A stretch of 64,000 bases of DNA from Casuarius casuarius (GCA_003342895.1 PTFA01000011.1:2405644-2469643); one strand, 5' to 3'; positions 44,853-58,930 are shown, numbered from the stretch's first letter. Notes: generated from the sequence alone by a model not told the origin. Translations and numbers: made by a program.

Positions 44853-47800
44853 TGATACTGCAATGGCCTGACAGTTCGTATTCAGCGCATTCAGTCTGCA
44901 TAGAAAAGAATGTACCCTAAAACTACAAGTGTAAGTGGTGGAAGAACAGAGGACTGTCCACAATGATAAGGAAGCTGAGGAAAAACAGAAAGAGAGCTCT
45001 GTTTTGGCTACACTGAGTCAGAGAGAAACTGCCCAAGTTGTCTGAAAAGCAGGCTGAAATGCTAGATGCTAGATAGCTACTAAGTGCTGTCTTTTCCACC
45101 AAGTAGGCTACACTATGAAGAGTGACTAAGCCATCACATTGTTGACAATAGCAGCTGGAGCAGAGGCAAAACTACACAATGATAGAGTGCACAAGGCTTA
45201 TCAGGCAGTGATATGGTGAGGTATGAAAGGCTAAAGCCCCATTAGCTTCCGTGGGGTAAATTCCTACTTGTATATCAAATGAACTGTATGCAGCAATTTG
45301 ATTTGCTCTAGCATCAAAATAGAAAAGGTTTGTTAATGAAGAAGTACTTCCCAGGGGGCTGTTCAAACAGCAAGCCTTTTGTAAAATTATTGATTCACAT
45401 TCAATAGGCCATTACAGAAATTCAAAACAGTGGATATTGATACTTTGATCAGAATATAGTAAATCTGTCAGTTCTAGCTGAACATTGCCTTTGACTTCTT
45501 CAAGTGCAGTCAAAAATAGGTCTGCAGTCCTCATACCTGAGATGTGTAGCCCTGCTCAATGCATTCAGCTTTGATTTGCATAAAGACAACTAAAATAAAG
45601 TGGTAATTAAGTCTTTGTCATCAGGTAGAATTTATTTCAGAGGTGACAGCTGTAACATGACACTACATGCTTGAATTTTTACTTTTTTTTTTCCTCAGTG
45701 TATGTTGTATCAGAACCAAGCTTTACTTATAATTCATGAGCACCAAGATAGCAAATAAAAGTATGATACTATGCCACGATTCATTCCAAAAAGAACCTAT
45801 TTACTAAGGATTAATGTTATTAAGAGAGTATATTTTTCAATTTGCTAGCAATTTCGAAACTCCTGCTACAAAAATACTTTGTTATATTGTCCAAATTTCA
45901 GGTTTTTTGAGATTTTTTCAGTGAACAGAAAACACTATTTCTTTTTGAGTCCTTGTAAGGGTAACTTTTTAAATAAAATTGAAAAATATTTCTAAAGAAA
46001 AACTGTTTTGAATCAGAAAAACATTTTCTTTCAAAGCTTTCAAATGTTCTATATATTTCTGCAATAAACAGCTTTGCAAAATTCACATAATACTTGCATG
46101 GTTGAATTTTTTAAACAGTGAAATTCTTCAGTCAAAACCTGATTTAAGTTACAGCATTTGAAAGTTTAGACAAGTCAAAGCTAAAGATCACACCTATACA
46201 AACAGATACTTGGAAAACAAAGGGATTTTTGGCTCTGAATTAAAACGAGTATCACAGCTCTTTGTGTACGTACAATACTGCTTTTATTCCTCAGAGACCT
46301 GAACAGCAGAGGTACTATCATCACTAGGTTCATCTATCACCAAGAAGGAATACAGAAATGTCTTTGCAATAACGTTAAGCTGCTATGCAATGTCATCAAA
46401 TGGCTCTGTTAAGGACCCATTCTGCTCAAACCCCAACTCACAGATTTTTCCAGTTGCTTCAAGATACAAGCTTATTTTGCTTCAGTTACATACTAATTCA
46501 CAATTTTGCCAATCAATAAAGGCCATNAGATTTCTACTAATACTGCAGTACCCAAGTATGGCCATAGCATATTCAGTTTGTTTAATAAACTGGATTTGCT
46601 GGCCTAAAGCTCTTTTTTATCCTAAGGACTTTACTCANTCCAGCTCAGAAACATTTGAGAATCTGGCCAACAGACTGAACTCATGCACACGTTGTTAAGC
46701 AGCTCACGTCCAACAAGTTTTTCCCCCCCACACAGTCATCAAGAAGCAGCACCAAGTATCAACATACAGGATTCAAAGGGAACTGCATACCTACCACTAA
46801 ATAACTACTGAAAGGGTGTCTTCAGCCTTTTTCACTAAGTGCAAGAAATACAATATGCCATAAGTTTTAAGAATACAGTAAGGACCAATTGATTTTGTTA
46901 GTCCCTATTGATTTCGTTAAGAGAACGGGCAACACGGTCAGGGCCTAAACTGGTAAAGTGCTATCTTCTCCAAAGAGTCTTTCACTCACAAACATTCCAT
47001 TCAAAACACAACAGGAGCCTCACAACTTACTCTACATCAAATGTATTCTTGACCTAGTGCCAGATTATAGTCTTTTCATAGCCATGTAGAGAAATAAAAG
47101 CATTTTATAAGATTTCCTATCTTGGATAGCTATTTAGTAGTGCTTACAAAGCTTACAGTAGCTGGTGAGATGGCCTACCCCATTTCTTTCCCTTGGGACC
47201 CCCAGGAACTGACTGCCACAAGGCGCAGTGTTCCTCCCTCTCTCCTTCGTGCCTGGGAAGGAAGACAAGTTTCCTTCAATCAGTACACTGTGCTGACTGT
47301 GTATGTATTCCGATAAGGCAACTTCAGCAGAAAACTGAAGTCTCTGAAACACAGTCCTCTCTGGTTTCCCCACTGGGTCACGCACTTCTAAACCACCTCC
47401 AACCAACCAAAATGATGTTGTCACTGGGTATGGCCACAGCACTCATGCTAGAGGATGAGGTGCCAGATGTGATTTTTCTAGCACCCATGGAAAGAACACT
47501 GAAGAAGGTTCAGCTGGTAGTCTCAGTAAAGATGCATAAAGAATTGGAGAAAAAGAAAAATCGGGCTCCCAGAAGCTACTCACAGGGCTATGCAGAGTAA
47601 AGATCATTCCACTTTACAGATTTTCACCATTTCAAAACTTTTCACTCTCACTTAACAGAATAAAAAAAGTTAACAATCTCTGAGAAAAATCCAAGTCCCA
47701 GCTTGTACATAATCTGCTTTAACTCAGAGCCAAGTAACCTGGATACTGTGGGAGCCAGTAACATAGATCTAAGCACACCAATCGTCAGGAGAACACACAG

Positions 47801-50074
47801 GTAAGGTTTAAAATCCTATCTAGCACACAAAGTCCAAGCAAAATCCTGTCCAGTTTCTGGAAGTACACTTCTATTCCAGCAATTTTATTTTTTTAAAAAA
47901 ATCACAGTGTTCTAAACCAGCTCTGTTTTGACAAGCCATTTTTTCCATCAGTCACCTCTGTGGTGGTACAGAGAAAAATATATGCACAAGTACTGGCAGA
48001 CAGTGATGATGGCAAGGTATGTATATAATCCTCAGGGCCAAGTGCCTGTTCTCACAGGGAGCAGGACACTTCTGCAAGGGGTCTGAGAGAAGCAACAGGG
48101 GTATTTAAGCTATAATATGCTGACTACCTTGAGTAAGGGTGACACACGGGCATCCCCTGTTTAGGGGAAACTTTCTCTGAACATGTTCCCTGTTCTTTTT
48201 CAAATAACTGCGTAACTAGCAAAATCCTCTAGTACACAGCCTTGATGCTACACAGCAAAGAAAAGGTGGGTGAAATCTACGAGCCCTCTGCTAGTGTATG
48301 GAAAGGACTGACAAGAACTGCTTTTCAGTTCTCACAGGAAAAAAAAGAAAAAAAAAAAACAGCAACAGAAGAAAGGAAATTCTTGTTTTGTCTCTTTCAT
48401 GCTTGGTGGCTTCCATTCATTATACAGGCTGTTCTGAAGAACTGCTACCCAGTGGCAGCGACCATTTTGTCTAGTGGTAAATGGTACTAAAACTTCTGTC
48501 ATTACAGATTTGTAACTAATTGCAGGAGTTCTGAACTATGATTTAGTCATCATTCTAGGAAAGTTTTAATTTTGTTTAGTAACTCCCTTAAACTCTAGAC
48601 AGTGATCATTATGGAAGAATAGGTAATAGAGCAGGCCTCTAAAGTTCCCATTATGTTTATCAATGGGAGAGCCTCTAGCATCTCTTGATAAGACAGTGTT
48701 TTCAGTCACTCCTATCTCTGTCAAACTAATTACTTGGGCTAATGTATTTCTAGGTCAAAGTAGGTCTGGATTTTTTTTCCCATGAAAAACTTCAGCAAAA
48801 TGGTTTATCATTCTTCAGAACGAGGATAAAAGGAGATAGCGGTTTTAAATACTAAAATAAATAAATGAATAAACTCAGGTAACTTTTCTTTTTTGATGCT
48901 CTAACAGACCTCATGTTTTGGAGCAACCATCTGTCACAGAAGCAGTGCTTATTTCATCACAAGTCTCTCCTCTTTTTGCTGCTCCTCTGGCAATCTGCCC
49001 CATATCTACTGAATTACCAGCATCCCAAACANCTGTGGCTTGTATGGGCTTCATTAAGAAACTTCAGATTATACCCATCCAGCACGCAAAAGATAAGGTT
49101 CCCTCATCCAAGAATGGATCCACCACCAAAGATAGATAAAAGTAAAAAGGAGGGCAGTGGAATAGGAACACAATAATAAAGAAAGTAATTAAACATCTTG
49201 TTAACTAACTTTGTCTAATACACAGAAAGCAGTGGAAAGTCAACAGTACATCAGAGTTGCCAGAAAACGGTATCTGGTTGCCAGAGTTATAAGCATTTTC
49301 TAATTATAAAGATAGAGGTCCAATTCAGAGCATATTAAGCATTCTTGATTCTCTCAAGGAAGAGTGTGGGTTTTTTTTTCTTACTGTTGGCATAGTATCA
49401 ATTAATACAAATTAAATGTTAAGTATTTCATATTTATCTCAGACTGTAAATGGCACATCATGCTTCCATTCTTGTCAAAGCCTTGGGCTAGATCCTCAAA
49501 GGAACAAAATACCTATTCATTAAAGACCAAGTAGTACAATAAGAAGAATATTTCTGACCTTTTCCTTTATTCAAGAAAAGATAATCTAGCACTGTAATGC
49601 TAATTCATTTTTCTGTGTGTATTACAAATATTTCAAAGATTATGTTTGCATTTTATACTAAAAGCAGAAGGCAAAGTATTGGCACTATTCATTTGCCATT
49701 CTCAAAAGACTTTGGATTTTTTTTTTTTTTTTTAAACACAAACCTAAGAATTCTCGTTACATTTGAAATCCCCCAGGTCTACAGAATTCAACAAACGTAC
49801 CTAGAGTGAGAGAACTGTGGCCCTTAAGTGTCATCATGTTTAAAATTAATAAACTAAGTGGAAGAAGTCTAGGCTGCTGAAGTGTGAAGTAAGAAGAAAC
49901 GCCTCTTCTCATCCAAAGTATCATTTATCTTTGTTAAATATTGCAGCCATGTTTCAGACTTAAAACCTCAGTTTTGCGCTTTGCTAGATCAAAGGCATGA
50001 TGACTCCATTAAGGTTATTGTTTTTGGCAATAACTTTTTAATAGCAGAATTAGTCTTTTCTTCTCTCCTTGCAG
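44853..50074. other. No supported gene
   Basis: A 135-codon plus frame (47193-47600, TTG start) overlaps a 102-codon minus frame (47134-47442) in a GC-richer patch. Neither is recognised. A strong pyrimidine tract ends in TTTCCTCAG at 45699, followed by only 19 codons to TAA. A T17 run lies at 49717-49733. Ambiguous bases lie at 46527, 46638 and 49032. Confidence 0.45.
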
Positions 50075-50145
50075 GCTTTCCTGTAGTAAAATATTTCCAT
50101 CCTGATTTAGCATACCTCAAATCACAACTTGTTCCATTCCCTACC
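50075..50145 (+). CDS. Candidate 71-base coding exon with both splice sites, product unknown
   Basis: The acceptor (GTCTTTTCTTCTCTCCTTGCAG) is one of the best pyrimidine tracts in the window. The segment ends at CTACC|GTAAGC, a usable donor. One frame is open throughout and well beyond (49981-50166). Within the exon it reads FPVVKYFHPDLAYLKSQL, with two bases completing a split codon at the start and a codon boundary at the end. No family is recognised. Similar candidates on the minus strand cannot belong to the same gene. Confidence 0.3.
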
Positions 50146-50465
50146 GTAAGCTTTCTGCCAAGATAATGAATTGTAACAGCTTTTCATACCAAAAGAATGA
50201 CTGAAATGCAAAACAAAATCCAGGACATTACATTTCTATTTATACCTAGCATTATTTTAAATATAAGAGCCATATATATCTGAAAGTTCCATTTAATGTG
50301 AACCCACCAACACCTAAATTATACAATTATGAAATCAGTAACATCTCAAAAAAACATATTATTTCTCTGTTTGAAAGTTAAACGAATGCACAACACTGGC
50401 CAAAACAGCAACTACCCAAACACAGAATAATGCAAGACATTTTATTTTCGTATTTCGAAGTTGTT
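50146..50465. other. No supported gene
   Basis: AT-rich sequence with nothing recognised. Confidence 0.5.
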
Positions 50466-50522
50466 GGTTGGGGGAGGGGAGAGGCTATTTGGGGAGAAAG
50501 GAGGGGAGGGGAGAGGAACAGT
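50466..50522 (+). repeat. Purine-rich tract with multiple G runs
   Basis: A nearly pure G/A stretch with G runs of four to five separated by A or short purine loops, interrupted by GCTATTT. It could form a long-loop quadruplex or triplex, but does not meet the strict short-loop quadruplex rule. Confidence 0.7.
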
Positions 50523-52379
50523 AAAGGAAACCAACAACATCTGTTTTTATTGTTGACTTTTTCTAGCCACAGGATGCATACATTATATAAAGATTCTTTT
50601 AAAAAGCTTTCAGATGAAGAGAGATTTCCTTCATCTGTAAAATTAAAGTAGACTTTTACCTGGGTCATAAAACCATGAAAACAACCATAAAAATCAAGTG
50701 AGTCCTGACTGCAAGAATCTTGCCAATGGTGAACATGATTAGAAATCAGAATTCAAAATTCATACCCAAAATTGTATTTGCTTTTCATTCTGCACCGATT
50801 TTTTTTTTAATTGCATCAAGCCACTTTAACAAAAAAGACAGTAAGAAAAGCAAATACATAGAAAGATAAATGAGGACATTTTGTAATTCTGCATGCCTTT
50901 CAGAATGTAATTCCATTTTAAGGGGAAGCTGCATCACCATGCTCTGTAAACATCATNCAGTTAGTATACTACATAACTGAACGTAGACACTAAGGCAGAA
51001 TGACCTAAGTATTATATATTTAGACTTCATCTTCCTGTCTCCTCATTCCCACGCTCTAGTATTCATAATTACAAGGACAAAGACATGGGTATTCTGATCA
51101 ACTAACATCTACTTGGACATTCACGTAAATACGGTACAGAACAAAATATGAAACATTTCTGCAGATGTGAAATACTAAATAAAATTTAAGAATGCCCTGG
51201 CCACAGCCTTTGTTGGCACATGGCTCCAACAGCCACTTTCTCTGTCTTACAGTTTTTCCAAAACTGAGGAAATTCAGAAAAGATACAAAATATCAAAAGG
51301 AAAAAGTGTTTCATTTATTGCATCAGTAAAACCAGATAAATTTGAACAGGAAATAAGAAACTGGAAAATAAGAATGTTCTACTAAAATTTCTACTAAATG
51401 TTTGGCTTTGGCAGGGAATATAAGGAAAAATAATTATTTAGCCTCATCACTTTCAATCCAAACAACCAGCAGGGCTAGAGGTATCTCTCAGAACAGTATT
51501 CTTCACTTCATTTTTAAAACCTACCTAGTAAGAAAGGCAGTCATCATTCTCTAAGCTTGTTCAGAACTTGGGTTTCATTACAAATCCAAAAACAACTGCA
51601 GTCTACACGTCTTTCCTGAAGCTGAGTTTCATAAAAATTGCTCTCTCTTCCCTCAGTTCCAGGAAAAGACTTCCCATTTTCATGAAATCAGTGGGGTGGA
51701 GGGAGGAAGTAACATTCATTTTTCATAGTTTTGCCATAAGGCCAAATTACTTTCACTAAATTTTTATTTATTAGACTTAAAGGTTCACTGATGGANAAAA
51801 GAAAGATAGGTGCATTTGAACAAACGTCATACACTTTATGCCAGCTAATAAATTCCAGACAATTCATCTGTATTTTTCCTTGTTTCATCACTTTCTGATT
51901 CAAAGTGTTTTGTTTCCTTTTTACTCTTTCACTCTTTGTGCCCACCTGTCATCCTGCTACCAGACAGCTCCAAGCCCTGTTGTTCTTAGTAAACTCTTCN
52001 GATTTTCATCTACCTACCTCATTGTATGCTAGCCTATGGTCCTGTGAGGACATCTCAGTACAATGCTGTATCTGGCATATCTGGCAACAGGGGGTAATCC
52101 TCCTCTCTAAGTCAGCTCTTGGAGCAGTGCTGTTGTATCATCTTGCATCTGAACCCATCCAACCTAGCAAAGCTACTAATTAACCAAAGCTGCTGTGCCC
52201 TCCCTTTGCTCTTGCCTATTTGTGGGTTTTTTGCTTTTTTCCAAGAACGTTGCAGTAAGAGTTGTACACATCCCTATTCCTCCTCTATCATTTTGTCTGT
52301 TCCAATGCCCCCTCTTCTCTCATTACCATTTTCAGAGCATTTCTGATTGTTGGGTTTACATTATAAGCAAAATGACACA
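50523..52379. other. No supported gene
   Basis: AT-rich sequence. Frames in three plus-strand phases at 51905-52383 are open in a pyrimidine-rich stretch and read like low-complexity, not protein. Ambiguous bases lie at 50957, 51796 and 52000. Confidence 0.5.
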
Positions 52380-52455
52380 ATAATATATTTATATAATTAT
52401 AATATTATATTGCTGTTATTATTATATAAAATTATAGTATTATTAGTAATATAAG
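52380..52455. repeat. AT-rich low-complexity island
   Basis: Seventy-odd bases almost entirely A and T, dominated by TAATATA/ATTATA permutations. No periodic unit is stable enough to call a microsatellite. Confidence 0.8.
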
Positions 52456-54654
52456 TATCTCACTATCTTCACTCATCTATGGATCTCTTACAGCCACAAC
52501 TTTGAAATGTGCTGATCACTCCATCCACTGTGATTTCACTTTGTAGTCAAGCAGACTACTTAATTTCTCTGCTTCCCAGATTTTCATAGAGAAATATCAT
52601 TATAACCAAATGCATTTAGCAGCACTGAATCTTGCAATAAAACTTACAACCTATCAATGTCTAACAGGAACACAATTTTAGTACTGTACATTCTACCTTT
52701 GCTTTACACTGTATCCATCATTTCAAGAGAAAATTACAAACATGTAAGATGATTACAGAACTATTAAAATACCTGTGCCTATGTTTTTGTTACTGACCAA
52801 ATAATGCTGAGAACTTTAATAGCACAGGGTCATGAAAACATAAGTTAAAGGTGTTACTAAGTTATCATTATGAAAATTAATTTTCCCTTTAATTCCATTT
52901 TATAAAAACAGTGAAAATGTCAATCTTGATTTTTGTTTGCAATTTAATAGTGAAGACAGACTTTAGTTTTATATGAATTTATATGATTTTTGGTCATTTT
53001 ATCGCATTGCATTCCTTTTCTTTTATATACGAAGTTACACCACAAGATCATGCATTTTCATCTTCATTTTTAAGAAAAATGTTTTCTGTGTACAGAGGTC
53101 TATTAGGGATTTACCCCACCTGTAGGATGTGGCAGGAATATACCTGTATTGCCTTAGCAGGAGGCTGGAGAGTGAAGCTTCTGTAATCTATGTCAGTCTT
53201 TCACCCAGCCTCCTCTGCCTTCTTTCATTAGTACCTGAATTGCCCTTAGAATCATACTGCGTGAAACAGAGCACTGAAAACAAAAAAAGTCAAGTTGGTA
53301 AGTGGCTAGAAAACTGAAAAGGCCAAAGGCATTGAAAAGAGCAGCTGACAACTGAAGAGTTTCAAGAAGTATTGTGTCAGAAGGGAAGGCAGTCCAGTGA
53401 CTCGAAAACTGGTTGAAGTCTACACTAAACCTGTGCGCTCAAGCCAGAGATTCACTGACTGCCATTTTACCTTACAAATTTTACTTGCCTTAAAGAACTT
53501 AAATTAAAAAGCAGGAAGGAACTCTGAACAAAAACCCTGATGTGAGCAGAACCAACTCTTGCAAGTAGTGAGCTTGACTGTAGATCTCGCTATATGCATG
53601 AGAAGCTTCTTCCTGGGGGAGAGGTGGGGAAGAGGGCAGGTACAGAATAACCAGAAATTGCTTTACTAACAATGTTGGCCTTTCAGGTAAAGCAAAGAAC
53701 AGACAGACAGGTACGTATATTATTAGTTTGCCAACTTCAATTCTTCATATCCAATCAAATGGCCACCTCCAAGCTTAACGACAATATCACTCCTTCGTCA
53801 CACCTTTGTGAAGGGGATGGAATTGCATAACTTTAGATAACTTTCATTAAGATGGCCAATCTAAAGTAGGTACATTGGCTGCCTCTTTGTCACTGGATAT
53901 CCCTTCTGCATCTCCAAATGACATTTTATCTCAGCCCCTCCCCAAAGCACCCGAGGGACATGTTTCTGACTACTCACAGGACTCTAGACAACTAGCCTGG
54001 ACAAGGCAGCTGTATTTTAAACAGTTAATGTTCAGGAGATTAAGCCCATACTTCCATCCATGGAGGAAAAAAAATACCTGCAAGACAGAAAGTATTGGGG
54101 GGGAGGGGGGAATACACACATTAAACATTTGTCTGTCCTCAGCAGTTTCTTGCTCTGCTCTCAGGTTTAACTGACCACACCCAATGATTTACTTACATAT
54201 GTTCAACACAGCCTGCGCCATTCATAAAGAGACTGGCTAACAAGTCATCTCTACATATTTCAGTAAGCAGTTTTGGAGCTTCCATATAATCATCTTATGA
54301 TAATTCCATGTAATCATGATTTATGATCATTCAAGTATATGCTTTGCCTTACAGTGTCTTGACAGGACATATAAGCATACCAATGCTTGATGGCTATTTT
54401 AAACACACGTATAGTTCTTACATGACCCACTAATACTTCAGTTGTACTGATACTGGGGGTGGGAGCCTTTCAACTAACATCAGTATCAAATCAGACAAAA
54501 GAGGAGCAATAAACAAAAAAAGCTGTTTGTGAAGAAGCTAATCTTTTTGACAGTCTTTTATTTTTCTTTCAACTTAACTGAGACATCCTAATGCCCGGAT
54601 AAAAGAATAGTGCATCTTTACAAATATATTCACTTCAGGAGACTTAATTAGGCT
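52456..54654. other. No supported gene
   Basis: Single-copy sequence. A 99-codon plus frame (53875-54174, TTG start) is hydrophilic in its first half but has no clear splice boundaries. A G7-A-G6 run lies at 54097-54110. Confidence 0.45.
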
Positions 54655-54787
54655 GAGTAAATGAATAAAGTAGCAAATGAATTATATTATTGGATAAATG
54701 AATTATATTGAGTAAATGGCTTATAATGAATAAATTTAAGTGGTTAAATGAATTACAATGAGTAACTACACAGCGGTTAAATTAATT
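54655..54787 (+). repeat. Degenerate tandem repeat, about 20 bp unit
   Basis: Successive variants of a unit like TAAATGAATTATATTGAG (for example TAGCAAATGAATTATATTAT, TGGATAAATGAATTATATTG, GGTTAAATGAATTACAATG) run for about 130 bases, with drift in unit length between 18 and 22. This is an old minisatellite that has lost homogeneity. Confidence 0.65.
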
Positions 54788-55270
54788 GTTTCCATTTCCA
54801 CCAGTTTCAGTATTTTGCTTTCCATCATGTACTGAACTTGAGTGTTCTTTTTTTCTAAATCACTTCCTGTAGTTAACTGATGTTACATATCCCATATACA
54901 TAGTTACACAATTTTCCTATTTTTCTTTCAGATTGCTTACATGCATTTCCAAGTGGACATATAAATCATGAGACTTAAAATGGGCAGCTGACTCAAATAA
55001 TAGCAAGGCAATGCTTTGAAATAGATTCTTAAATTAAAAGATGAAATATTTTCATAGTTCCGTACCAAAACAACTCAAACTTCATTCCAAATTTTAACTG
55101 TATCTGGATATGTCCAAACTCTTAAAGATGCTCTGGTATTTACCACATCACTCAGATGCCACGTAACTAAGTATTTAAATTAATTTGCAATACATAATTC
55201 AATTAAATGTTTAATAAGCTTCAAATGTTCTCATTTCAAATTGAATGCTGAGTAGCTTTTCTAGAAAATA
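54788..55270. other. No supported gene
   Basis: AT-rich sequence. A strong acceptor (CCTATTTTTCTTTCAG, ending at about 54931) has no open frame longer than about a dozen codons behind it. Confidence 0.5.
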
Positions 55271-55504
55271 ATGGCACAAAAAAAATGCACCATCACAGAC
55301 GCCCCAGATGCCATATTCATCTGTTTTGTTAGCCTATCATCGAAGTTAACCTCTGCAGAAAATAGCAGTCATCACATTAACTATTTCCAGTGTACCATAC
55401 ATAAAGAAAATATGAATGCATTAAAACTATTTAAACAATGCCTGGAGAGAAAAGACTTTGTATCTGCATTTCAACTCTTTAGTAGCGTCCTTCTCATGGC
55501 ATGA
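55271..55504 (+). CDS. Candidate small ORF, 77 codons, strong start context
   Basis: I do not recognise the product. ATG at 55271 has A at -3 and G at +4, a strong vertebrate start context, and the frame runs 77 codons to TGA. The C-terminal third is a regular amphipathic helix (NALKLFKQCLERKDFVSAF), and the N-terminal part contains scattered Cys, His and Ser. There is no signal peptide or convincing membrane segment. No upstream promoter feature was recognised and AT-rich sequence surrounds it. Frames of this length occur by chance dozens of times in the window, so only the start context and helical C-terminus set it apart. Confidence 0.2.
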   Translation: MAQKKCTITDAPDAIFICFVSLSSKLTSAENSSHHINYFQCTIHKENMNALKLFKQCLERKDFVSAFQLFSSVLLMA

Positions 55505-58500
55505 GTTGCATTTTGAAATGTGTAAGGCAAATTCATAGCAGAGTTTATACTAATGCAGAATTTAATATTACAGTTAAAAATAACACCTAATCCTCCTCAA
55601 ACACCAACCAGCTTGAACCCCTAGTTACACATCCTTTTACCCAAGGAAATTAAATAATTCAATTTTTAATGCTTACTAGAACCTCCTCTACTGTAACTCT
55701 TAAACAANGGAGCCAAACTAACAGCACATGAAAGCGAGAATCAACACACAACTTACATTTGCTCCAGCTCCCATATTCCAGCTTTTCTGCCTCTAAAGAG
55801 GCACAAAACACATCAATTCAGGTTTGATTTTGCCTGTGCATTAGACAAGTTAAGACAGAGCTAACAGTGGTGGACTGCCAAAGTTTTTGAAACTAAATGA
55901 GGGAAAACTATCTGGAAATATACAGGCAGAGGAAGGCACTGAGCAGACAAAAATCCCTGACATGACAAAAACTAAGTGCAAAACTCGTGCTGAAAATGTG
56001 AAGTGGTAGACAGCACATCTTTTTTGATATGAATGCTATTTCTAGACCATATTAAGTTTCCAGTTTGGATTAATGTTCTTTTGCAAAGTCATTTTAATAT
56101 AAGAGGCTGGTCAAGAAGGTGGTCCACAAGAAAGATAGTTTTATTTTGGGCTCCACCTTTCTTGAATGTCTCATTCAGGTTGACTACTTTACCAGATTAA
56201 AAATAAAACTAAAAAAGGCACTAAAAAAGAAATTTAAAATTAAGCATCTGTACAACACCCTTAGCAAAATGTGTTTTTATTCAGTAAATCTCTGAAGCCC
56301 AGCAACAACTTTTCTTGCAAAAAAAAAAAACAGAATTAAAAACATACAAATAAATAAAAGTGCAAATCTAGTTGGTTATGAGGTAATTATTTTACTGCAG
56401 TTCAGGTACTGCCTGTGTAGACATATACATACCTGCTATTATCATATCTTTTCATGGAACTAGGGGAAAGGGTGTTTTATGGCACTTAAATCCTACCAGT
56501 CCACTTAGCATCCTACAGCCAGCAGTAGTACAGCAGTGCTAGTACACCTCATCTTAGGTGGATATAGCAGATATAAAGGTGGTTTAAAAAGAGTCTATAC
56601 AAGAATGCTTGAAAGGTATAGCACAGGTGACCTGTGAAACCATATTGAAAAGACCACTTTTATTNACTTTCGAGAAGAAACCAATATACATCAGCTTAGT
56701 AAAAGCATACAAAAATAGTGGGCAAAGGGGTTAACAAAAAAGGCAATTTATGTTCACCCTTTTTTACAGTAAAAGGGCAAGAAGATACTCAGTTAAATAA
56801 GAAAGAAGGAAAGGAAGCTTTTAATCGTGCATGCACATTACTGGCGCTTGAATACTACGGTGTGTATGTTCATAAATCATGACCTCAACAGTAATACTGC
56901 TGCTAGATTCCAGTTCTTTGGGTTCAATAGTTTACTACTTTGCACAGACTGGTTTTGATCCCCGGAGTAATTTCTCCCAAGAAGTGAATTAATTGCATCT
57001 CTGGCAGTCTCTCTTAGGTGTGAGTAGTTTCTGGATGAACTTTATTGATCTAACATCCATACACTTTTACAACCGCCATCAGAAAAGCCCAAGAAGTTGA
57101 GGCACTGCACCTCAGCACAGACATAAGCACATTTATTGCACTAATGAAGTAAATCAGAGCAGAAGAGTGGGTATGAGCTAGCTGATTACCTAGCACAAAC
57201 TGACTAGGCAAAACTATCAAAATCGTGGAACTACGCCGATTCACAAGGACAAGCATGCGGACCACTGTTTGTCAAACCTGAATACAAAGGATATACCATT
57301 TTTTTCATTCCCTGAAGAACAAATATTATCTATAAAGAGATATTTCTTTAGCTATAAAGCTTCTCAGCTTCATGCCAGAGGTCAGAGTTTTGATGAACTA
57401 TATTCACTTTAGGAAGAATGCAATGAGAAAGCGATAGAAGTGCACAGTTTTGTTGCAGATTCTAAAGCTTCTGGTGGGGAAACTTGAACAGATCTTCATC
57501 AATTTTATTTCAAAGAAACTGGACAGTACAACTAAAGACCTGAATCAGGAAAATATCATAATCAAGTACTGCTAATGCAGCCCTGGGATGCCTAAGGAAA
57601 AGCCAAAGCAATGACTCTCACTACTGTGACTCTTGTGCCTGTATTCTACGCACCTTCAACCCAAATGTGTGCAATTCACACCTAAAGTGAAAACTTTTGA
57701 ATGTTACCTGGTACTGTGTGCATACCTGAGTTGAGAAACTCATAGCTGGAGGCAGAGATAAATGGAATCTTTAATGACCAAAAGTAGCCAGAAGCTTCAT
57801 TTTACATACTTTTCCTGGAGGCAATGTTACATTACTGAAGCACTGATAGAGCGTTCCCTCTGAAGGAAGCAAAGTCTCTAGAGGAAGCCATCTCTTCAAA
57901 CTACCAACATCGCTTTTAGGAGCAATATCTAGCCTAAGATTTCAGTGAGGTATTATAACGCAACCAGAATACAGTCAAATTACTGTAACTTCCACTGAAA
58001 GCAAGTGGGGGTTCTCTAAGCAAGACTGACATGCTTACTTCGTAAATGCAGTGAAATTCCCCAACTTTTGTGGTGGCGATTGTCAGTGACTGCACTTTAT
58101 TCAACAGAACATGAAACTCAGTTTGCGAAGTCGGTTATGAAAGAAACAGAGATCGGTTACTTCCCAAAATAGACAACATGGAAGAATTTTCTTTCTGCCT
58201 CTTTATACCTGTTCCCCCAACCTGCATCTCTCCAAGCATTACATATATTAAAACACTGTCTCACTTTGAAATCTATGATCACCATTCGGGGCTGCTGACA
58301 TTTACATGGTTACTACCACTGAAAATAAAGTACAAATTCCTTTCATTGTGGACAAGCAGGAGGTATTCCTCTACTGCATGCCAATCCTCATTTACAAAGC
58401 AGCTGGCAGGGAAAAGAATGACTAAAAGTGATTAATAGCTACCTGTCAGCAATTTGGTCTGCCTACACTGGCTGTAATTCTGAGTTCCTAAATATACCAT

Positions 58501-58930
58501 ACATACCCACATTTGAACCACTTAGCTATTACGCTATCACTGCATCAACCACACAGATGGCAAAAAGGATTTCTAAGTTGACTGCCAAAGACTGCTGAAA
58601 GTGCACCAACATAGCAGTGGAAAAAACCTCATAACTACATAGTCTAGCATGAGAAATGTGCCAGACAGACAACTTCTCGACTTAGTCCACAAAACAGCAA
58701 GGGCAACAGCTGTGCCATCTTCTCCATACTGCCCCATCAGTGTATTTTACGGCTGACCTGGAGAGACCACCACTAGAAACAGAGAAACATTTCAGTTATT
58801 TTGGCATCTCCAATGAGGCTGCTAGCAAGGGTGCCAATTAGTGCCAGTTTTCATCATATTTGTAAAGTGGAAATGTGTTTACTCAGAACTGGGCTGAGAC
58901 TACCAAATTAATTTTACATAGAGTGCTTAA
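55505..58930. other. No supported gene
   Basis: AT-rich single-copy sequence with ambiguous bases at 55708 and 56665. No repeat family was recognised. Confidence 0.5.

Noticed and set aside
47134..47600. 135-codon plus frame overlapping a 102-codon minus frame
   Set aside because: Openness on both strands of a GC-richer patch indicates few stop-forming triplets rather than coding. The plus frame begins with TTG and no homology is recognised.
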